Made by a program: the position numbers and the translations under genes | The notes under the pieces: generated by a model | Seen by the model: the letters and a program-made list of their open reading frames with translations, nothing else | What the model was told of the DNA's origin: nothing | Databases searched by the model: none | DNA from: Pseudomonadota bacterium | GTDB taxonomy: Bacteria > Pseudomonadota > Alphaproteobacteria > Caulobacterales > Caulobacteraceae | Assembly (NCBI GenBank): GCA_023434265.1 | Contig: JAEYTA010000077.1 | Location: forward strand, 1 to 19,995 | DNA length: 19,995 bases | Direction of reading: 5' to 3' | Shown: in pieces, positions 15,413 to 19,995 of the stretch | Layout: every line of letters begins with the position of its first letter | How positions within the stretch are numbered: position 1 is the stretch's first letter

Positions 15413-16197
15413 CCATCCACCCCACCGCCGTCGTCGACGCGAAGGCCGAGATCGCCGAGGGCGTCGAGATCGGTCCGTGGTGCACGGTCGGGCCGGGCGT
15501 GGTCCTGTCCGAGGGCGTGCGGCTGGCCAGCCACGTGGTCGTCCAGCAGGACACGACCGTCGGCGCCCGCACCGTCATCCATCCCTTCTGCGTCATCGGC
15601 GGCGACCCGCAGCACGGCGGCTACAAGGGCGAGCCGGTGCGGCTGGAGATCGGCTCGGACAACGTCATCCGCGAGCACTGCACCTTCAATCGCGGCACAC
15701 CGGGCGACCGCAAGCTCACCACCATCGGCTCGAACGGCCTGTTCATGACCGGGGCCCACGTGGGCCACGACGTCATCGTCGGCGACAACGTCACCATGGC
15801 CAACCACGCCACCCTGGGCGGGCACTCGCGCGTCGGCAGCCGGGTCTTCCTCGGCGGGCTGTGCGCCGTGCACCAGTTCGGCCGAGTGGGGCAGGGGGCC
15901 ATCGTCGGCGGACTGGCGGCGGTGACGCGCGACGTCATCCCCTACGGCTCGGCCTGGGGCAACCACGCCGCCCTGCACGGGCTCAACCTCGTCGGCCTGA
16001 AGCGCAAGGGCTACGGCAAGGACGCCATTCGCCGCCTGCTGGCCGCCTACCGCGACCTGTTCGAGCGCGACGAGGCGCCCTTCGCGGAACGGCTGGACGC
16101 GGTCGAGGCCGCCTATGCCGACCTGCCGGAGATCATGGAGATCGTCGCCTTCATCCGCGACGGCGGACGCCGGCCGCTGTGCCTGCCGGACCAATGA
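15409..16197 (+). CDS. lpxA: UDP-N-acetylglucosamine O-acyltransferase
   Basis: LpxA starts lipid A synthesis by moving a 3-hydroxyacyl chain from ACP to the 3-position of UDP-GlcNAc (or to its 3-amino analogue in some species). A GTG start at 15409, overlapping the fabZ stop, gives 262 residues, the same length as E. coli LpxA. The N terminus reads TIHPTAVVDAKAEI as expected. The beta-helix hexapeptides fill residues 5-185. The catalytic histidine is His120 in HVGHD, equivalent to E. coli His125, with His117 nearby. The GG in AIVGGLAAV keeps glycine at the position that E. coli Gly173 uses as acyl-chain ruler. A C-terminal helical domain begins at GLKRKGYGKDAIRR. The stop overlaps the lpxI start. 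Confidence 0.97.
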   Translation: MTIHPTAVVDAKAEIAEGVEIGPWCTVGPGVVLSEGVRLASHVVVQQDTTVGARTVIHPFCVIGGDPQHGGYKGEPVRLEIGSDNVIREHCTFNRGTPGDRKLTTIGSNGLFMTGAHVGHDVIVGDNVTMANHATLGGHSRVGSRVFLGGLCAVHQFGRVGQGAIVGGLAAVTRDVIPYGSAWGNHAALHGLNLVGLKRKGYGKDAIRRLLAAYRDLFERDEAPFAERLDAVEAAYADLPEIMEIVAFIRDGGRRPLCLPDQ

Positions 16198-17039
16198 CGG
16201 GCAAGCTGGCCCTGATCGCCGGGGGCGGGGCGCTGCCGGTCTCGGTGGCGGCGCGGTGCGAGGCCGAGGGGCGGCCGGTGTTCGTGGTGCGGCTGGCCGG
16301 ATTCGCCGATCCCCACCTGGCCCACTATCCCGGCGTCGACGCCGGCATGGCCGAGATCGGCCGCATCCTGTCGGCGATGAAGAAGGCCGACTGCAAGGCG
16401 GTCTGTCTCGCGGGCGTGGTCAACCGGCCCGACTTCCGCACCCTGAAGCCTGACTTCAAGGGCGCGACCCTCTTGCCCGGCATCGTCAAGGCGGCGACCC
16501 GTGGCGACGACGCCCTGCTGCGCAAGATCCTGTCGGTGTTCGAGGCCGAGGGGTTCGCGGTCGAGGGCGCCGACGACATCCTCGGCGGCGAGACCCTGCC
16601 GGCCGGGGCGCTGGGCGCCGTGCAGCCGTCCGACGCGCAGCTGGCCGACCTGAGGAAGGCCCTGCATGTGGCGGAAAAGTCGGGGGAACTCGACATCGGC
16701 CAAGGGGCGGTGGTGTGCGACGGCCTGGTGCTGGCGGTGGAGGCCCAGGAGGGCACCGACGCCATGCTGATGCGTGTCGCGGGCCTGCCCGGCGACCTGC
16801 GCGGCTCGGCCAATGACCGCAAGGGCGCGCTGGGCAAGGCCCCCAAGCCGATCCAGGACCTGCGCGTCGACATGCCGGTGATCGGCGCCCGCACCGTCGA
16901 GATGGCCGCCGCCGCCGGCCTGGCCGGGATCGGCGGGGTGGCCGGAAAGCTGATCGTCATCGACCGTCCGGCCATCGTCGAGGCCGCCGACCGTCTGGGC
17001 CTCTACGTCTGGGGAGAGCCGGCGAAGGATCGGGCATGA
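16194..17039 (+). CDS. lpxI: UDP-2,3-diacylglucosamine pyrophosphatase LpxI
   Basis: LpxI hydrolyses UDP-2,3-diacylglucosamine to lipid X and UMP. It is the unrelated substitute for LpxH found in most alphaproteobacteria and was characterised in Caulobacter crescentus. The ATG at 16194 overlaps the lpxA stop and gives 281 residues. The N-terminal domain begins LALIAGGGALPV, and the joint GVVNRPDF is typical. The C-terminal domain carries GQGAVVCDGLVLAVEAQEGTDAML and KAPKPIQDLRVDMPVIGARTVE. Asp226 in the VDMPVIG motif sits one residue from the number of Asp225, studied as essential in the C. crescentus enzyme (from memory). The lpxA-lpxI-lpxB order is the usual alphaproteobacterial arrangement. 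Four-base overlaps on both sides indicate tight coupling. Confidence 0.96.
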   Translation: MTGKLALIAGGGALPVSVAARCEAEGRPVFVVRLAGFADPHLAHYPGVDAGMAEIGRILSAMKKADCKAVCLAGVVNRPDFRTLKPDFKGATLLPGIVKAATRGDDALLRKILSVFEAEGFAVEGADDILGGETLPAGALGAVQPSDAQLADLRKALHVAEKSGELDIGQGAVVCDGLVLAVEAQEGTDAMLMRVAGLPGDLRGSANDRKGALGKAPKPIQDLRVDMPVIGARTVEMAAAAGLAGIGGVAGKLIVIDRPAIVEAADRLGLYVWGEPAKDRA

Positions 17040-18211
17040 GCCGGCCGCTGAAGGTCATGCTGGTGGCGGCCGAGGCGTCCGGGGACGACCTCGGGGCCGG
17101 TCTGGCCCGGGCGCTCAGGGCCCGGCTGGGCGACGACGTGGCCTTCGTCGGCGTGGGCGGCGCGAAGATGGCGGCCGAGGGGGTGCACAGCCCGTTCGAC
17201 ATCGCCGAGCTGTCGGTGCTGGGCTGGCTGGAGGGGCTGAAGGCCTATGGCGTGGTGAAGCGGCGGGTGGCCGACACGGCCGCGCTCGCCGTGGCCGAGA
17301 AGCCCGACGCCGTGGTGCTGATCGACAGCTGGGGCTTCACCATCCGGGTCGCCCAGGCGATCCGCGCGGCGCTGCCCGACGTGCCGCTGATCAAGTATGT
17401 GGGCCCGCAGGTCTGGGCCTCGCGGCCGGGCCGGGCGAAGACGCTGGCGCAGTCGGTCGACCACCTGCTCGCCCTCTACGCCTTCGACGCGCCGTGGTTC
17501 GAGCGGGAAGGGCTGCCGACGACGGTGGTGGGATCGCAGGCGCTGCACGTCGACATGAGCGGCGCCGACCCGGCCCGCTTCCGCGCCGCCCGCGGCATCG
17601 CTCCGGACGCCGACCTGCTCCTCGTCCTGCCGGGCAGCCGCCGCTCCGAGATCCGGCTGATGACGCCCGTCTACGAGGGGGCGGTGGCGCGGCTCAAGCG
17701 GGCCGATCCGGCGCTGGAGGTGGCGGTGGTCGCGGCGGGGCCGGTGGCGGGAGAGGTAGCGGCCAGCGTCGCCGCCTGGCCGTTCCGGGTTCACCTCGTG
17801 CAGGAGGCCGAGAAGTACGACGCCATGCTGGCCGCCACCGTGGCGCTGGCGACGAGCGGCACGGTGTCGTCGGAACTGGCCCTGGCCGGCGCGCCGATGG
17901 TCATCGGCTACCGCTTCCAGCCGCTCAGCTACGCGATCATGAAGCCGTTCTTCACCGGCAGGTTCGCGACACTGTTCAACCACGCCGCCGGCGAGGAGAT
18001 CGCCCGGGAGCTGATCCAGAACGACGCCACGCCGGAGAAGGTGGCGGCGGAGGTCGGGCGGCTGCTGGCCGATCCCGAGGCGCGGCGCGAGCAGGCGCTC
18101 CGCCAGACCGCGGCGCTCGACCTGATGGGCCGGGAGGGGCGGCATCCGTCGGAGATCGCCGCCGACGCCGTGCTGCGAGTGATCGCGGGGGCGAGCGCCG
18201 CCAAGGCCTGA
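17036..18211 (+). CDS. lpxB: Lipid-A-disaccharide synthase
   Basis: LpxB joins lipid X to UDP-2,3-diacylglucosamine to give the lipid A disaccharide. It is a GT19, GT-B-fold peripheral membrane enzyme. The 391-residue protein has the N-terminal loop AAEASGDDLGAGLA, then SVLGWLEGLKAYG and LIDSWGFTIRVA. KYVGPQVWASRPGR and the donor-site motif LVLPGSRRSEI follow in the middle, with SGTVSSELALAGAPMVIGYR near residues 286-305 in the C-terminal domain. Its start overlaps the lpxI stop (ATGA). It is the last gene of the lpx run. No hairpin terminator is seen in the 51 bp after it, and that gap instead holds a promoter-like sequence for the next gene. Confidence 0.97.
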   Translation: MSRPLKVMLVAAEASGDDLGAGLARALRARLGDDVAFVGVGGAKMAAEGVHSPFDIAELSVLGWLEGLKAYGVVKRRVADTAALAVAEKPDAVVLIDSWGFTIRVAQAIRAALPDVPLIKYVGPQVWASRPGRAKTLAQSVDHLLALYAFDAPWFEREGLPTTVVGSQALHVDMSGADPARFRAARGIAPDADLLLVLPGSRRSEIRLMTPVYEGAVARLKRADPALEVAVVAAGPVAGEVAASVAAWPFRVHLVQEAEKYDAMLAATVALATSGTVSSELALAGAPMVIGYRFQPLSYAIMKPFFTGRFATLFNHAAGEEIARELIQNDATPEKVAAEVGRLLADPEARREQALRQTAALDLMGREGRHPSEIAADAVLRVIAGASAAKA

Positions 18212-18227
18212 CGCCGTTCGCCACATT

Positions 18228-18256
18228 TTGGACATGAGCGGCGGAGGCGTTAGGGT
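18228..18256 (+). promoter_or_regulatory. Predicted leaderless promoter of the halogenase gene
   Basis: TTGGAC (18228-18233) and TAGGGT (18251-18256, fitting TANNNT) are spaced by 17 bp. The -10 element ends 6 bases before the ATG at 18263, so transcription would start on or next to the A of the start codon. That is the arrangement of leaderless mRNAs, which are common in Caulobacteraceae. It agrees with the lack of a usable ribosome binding site: the only purine-rich run, GGAGG (18243-18247), is 15 bases away. The match at -10 to the Caulobacter GCTANAWC consensus is weak. Confidence 0.45.
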
Positions 18257-18262
18257 GGCGGC

Positions 18263-19780
18263 ATGACGCATCGCCCCATCCGTACCGTCGCCGTCATCGG
18301 CGGCGGCACCGCCGGCTGGATGGCCGCCGCCACCCTGGCCGCCAAGCTGCCGCGCACGATCCAGGTGACGCTGGTCGAGTCCGAGCAGATCGGCACGGTC
18401 GGCGTCGGCGAGGCGACCATTCCGCCGATCATCCAGTTCAACAAGATGCTGGGCATCGACGAGGACGCCTTCGTGCGGGCGACCCAGGCGACCTTCAAGC
18501 TGGGCATCGAGCTGTGCGACTGGAGCGCCATCGGCTCCAACTACATCCACCAGTTCGGCCGGCTGGGGCTGGATTTCGACAATGTCGCCTTCCACCACCA
18601 CTGGCTGCGCCAGCGGGCGCTGGGCCGCGACCCCGGGCCGATCGAGGCCTATTCGCTGTCGGCGACGGCGGCGCGGGCGGGGAAGTTCTACCGGCCGGTC
18701 GACGACCCCCGGAACCTGCTGTCGATGATCGCCTACGCCTTCCACTTCGACGCCTCCCTCTACGGCGCCTTCCTGCGCGCCTACGCCGAGGAGCGGGGCG
18801 TGGTTCGCCGCGAGGGGCGGATCGTCGAGGTTATCCAGCGGCCGCTGGACGGCTTCATCGAAAGCGTCCGGCTGGAGTCGGGCGACACGGTCGCCGCCGA
18901 CCTGTTCGTCGACTGCAGCGGCTTTCGCGGGCTGCTGATCGAGCAGACGCTGGAGGCCGGGTTCGAGGACTGGTCGCAGTGGCTGCCCTGCGACCGGGCC
19001 GTGGCCGCGCCCAGCGCCGTGGTCGGCGAATCGACGCCGCTGACCCGCTCGACGGCGCTGGAGGCGGGCTGGCAGTGGCGCATCCCGCTGCAGCACCGCG
19101 TGGGTAATGGCTATGTGCACTGCAGCCGCTTCATCAGCGAGGACGAGGCGACGGCGCGGCTGATCTCCAACCTCGACGGCGAGCTGCTGGGCGAGCCCCG
19201 CACGCTGCGCTTCAAGGCCGGGCGGCGGCGCAAGGCGTGGATCAAGAACTGCGTGGCGCTGGGGCTGGCCAGCGGCTTCCTCGAGCCGCTGGAGTCGACC
19301 AGCCTGCACATGGTCCAGACCGGGGTGGTGCGCCTGCTGGCCCTGTTCCCGGACCTCTCGTTCGAGCCGCACCTGATCGACGAGTACAACCGGATGAGCA
19401 TGCGCGAGTACGAGCGCATCCGCGACTTCATCATCCTGCACTACCACGCGACCACGCGGGACGACGCGCCGCTGTGGGACTACGTCCGCAACATGGCGCT
19501 GCCGGAGACGCTGCGGCGCAAGGTCGACCTGTTCCGCAGCGGCGGGAAGTTCTTCCGGGACGACGAGGAGCTGTTCGTCGAACCGAACTGGGTGGCGGTG
19601 ATGATCGGGCAGGACATCGTGCCCGACAGCTGGGACGTGGTGGCCGAGAGCAGCGACCCCGAGACCATCGCGGCGCGCATGGCGCGGTTCAAGGCGGCCA
19701 TCGCCCACGCGGCGGCCGAGATGCCGACGCAGCAGAGCTTCATCGACCGCTTCTGCAAGGCGCCGCCGCTGGCGGCCTGA
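18263..19780 (+). CDS. Flavin-dependent tryptophan halogenase-family protein
   Basis: The family uses FADH2, oxygen and halide to make HOCl or HOBr, which halogenates an aromatic (typically indole) substrate. The 505-residue length is typical. All hallmarks are present: FAD-binding GGGTAGW at 13-19, VGVGEATIPP, the catalytic lysine at exactly residue 79 (ATFKLGIEL), the halogenase motif WQWRIP at 270-275, and FLEPLEST with Glu344-Ser345 matching PrnA Glu346-Ser347. Substrate and halide are not predictable; the relatives I recall in Brevundimonas and Caulobacter include free-indole brominases of the BrvH type. Residues around 98-120 are His/Phe-rich (YIHQF, FHHHW) and may line the substrate pocket. 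No flavin reductase, TonB-dependent receptor or biosynthetic gene lies beside it here. It has its own predicted promoter and abuts a convergent gene. Confidence 0.9.
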   Translation: MTHRPIRTVAVIGGGTAGWMAAATLAAKLPRTIQVTLVESEQIGTVGVGEATIPPIIQFNKMLGIDEDAFVRATQATFKLGIELCDWSAIGSNYIHQFGRLGLDFDNVAFHHHWLRQRALGRDPGPIEAYSLSATAARAGKFYRPVDDPRNLLSMIAYAFHFDASLYGAFLRAYAEERGVVRREGRIVEVIQRPLDGFIESVRLESGDTVAADLFVDCSGFRGLLIEQTLEAGFEDWSQWLPCDRAVAAPSAVVGESTPLTRSTALEAGWQWRIPLQHRVGNGYVHCSRFISEDEATARLISNLDGELLGEPRTLRFKAGRRRKAWIKNCVALGLASGFLEPLESTSLHMVQTGVVRLLALFPDLSFEPHLIDEYNRMSMREYERIRDFIILHYHATTRDDAPLWDYVRNMALPETLRRKVDLFRSGGKFFRDDEELFVEPNWVAVMIGQDIVPDSWDVVAESSDPETIAARMARFKAAIAHAAAEMPTQQSFIDRFCKAPPLAA

Positions 19781-19995
19781 TCAGAGGCCGCGCCAGCCCT
19801 CGCCGTTGAGGCGCCGCCGGGCGAGGATCATGGCGGCGACCAGCCAGGCGGCGAACAGGGCGCCTTCGAGCGCGCTGGTCACGGCCAGGCTGACGGGGCC
19901 GAAGCCGCTCTCGCCGAACAGTGTCCCGATCTGGTCGAGGCGCAGGCGCGACTGCGGGAAGCGGGCGGCGAGCTCGGCCAGGCTGCCGCCCATCA
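19781..19995 (-). CDS. Unidentified membrane protein, C-terminal part
   Basis: A minus-strand frame runs from the right window edge to a TGA at 19783-19781, directly abutting the halogenase stop on the other strand. At least 70 residues are visible. A methionine codon at 19993-19991 could be the start, but the frame may continue outside. The visible part has an amphipathic stretch (LAELAARFPQSRLRLDQIGTLFGE), then one hydrophobic segment at about residues 34-58 with a single Glu43 inside, then a basic tail (ARRRLNGEGWRGL) that would lie in the cytoplasm. I do not recognise the family. The amino-acid make-up reads as a real protein rather than a shadow, and the halogenase frame ends exactly where it begins. 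Confidence 0.6.
   Translation of the reverse strand, partial: MGGSLAELAARFPQSRLRLDQIGTLFGESGFGPVSLAVTSALEGALFAAWLVAAMILARRRLNGEGWRGL

Noticed and set aside
17003..19708. 901-residue open frame on the minus strand
   Set aside because: It is antisense to lpxB and the halogenase, low in complexity (Arg, His, Gln, Gly, Asp repeats) and without motifs; a composition artefact.
18263..19780. Secondary-metabolite gene cluster around the halogenase
   Set aside because: No synthase, tailoring, transport or reductase gene is present on the left, and the right side is cut off after 215 bp. A lone halogenase does not support a cluster.

Overview
The window is a dense, GC-rich, almost entirely plus-strand stretch of bacterial chromosome. 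Its content and order point to an alphaproteobacterium of the Caulobacteraceae, most probably Brevundimonas or a close relative. The reasons are the LpxI-type UDP-diacylglucosamine pyrophosphatase (instead of LpxH), the MmpA-like site-2 protease with a single visible PDZ domain, the nuo-birA-coaX-rnj order, and the flavin-dependent halogenase of a kind common in that group. This placement is an inference from gene content; no rRNA or marker search could be run.

Layout. (1) 1-2040: end of the respiratory complex I operon (nuoM C-terminal part, complete nuoN). (2) 2041-5424: biotin-protein ligase (birA), type III pantothenate kinase (coaX) and ribonuclease J (rnj). A compound inverted-repeat element of about 150 bp sits between birA and coaX. 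(3) 5480-7588: UMP kinase (pyrH), ribosome recycling factor (frr) and undecaprenyl diphosphate synthase (uppS), preceded by a convincing promoter overlapping the rnj stop codon. (4) 7588-18211: an envelope-biogenesis run of cdsA, dxr, rseP/mmpA, bamA, skp/ompH, lpxD, fabZ, lpxA, lpxI and lpxB. (5) 18263-19780: a separately transcribed flavin-dependent tryptophan-halogenase-family gene with its own probable leaderless promoter. It converges with a minus-strand membrane-protein gene that runs off the window.

How the genes work together. Dxr feeds the isoprenoid pathway that supplies UppS, and UppS makes the lipid carrier for peptidoglycan and polysaccharide. CdsA makes CDP-diacylglycerol for phospholipids. 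FabZ supplies acyl-ACP, and LpxA, LpxD, LpxI and LpxB carry out four steps of lipid A synthesis. BamA and Skp insert and chaperone outer-membrane proteins, and RseP/MmpA cleaves membrane proteins. PyrH and Frr serve nucleotide supply and translation. Genes are tightly packed: seven junctions are 1- or 4-base start/stop overlaps (ATGA, GTGA, TGATG), which implies translational coupling. No gap of more than 300 bp lacks a gene.

I found no RNA genes, CRISPR array, insertion sequence or clear novel multi-gene system. The points worth a second look are the compound palindromic repeat, substitutions at normally conserved positions in PyrH and CoaX, the rnj-pyrH junction, and the orphan halogenase.
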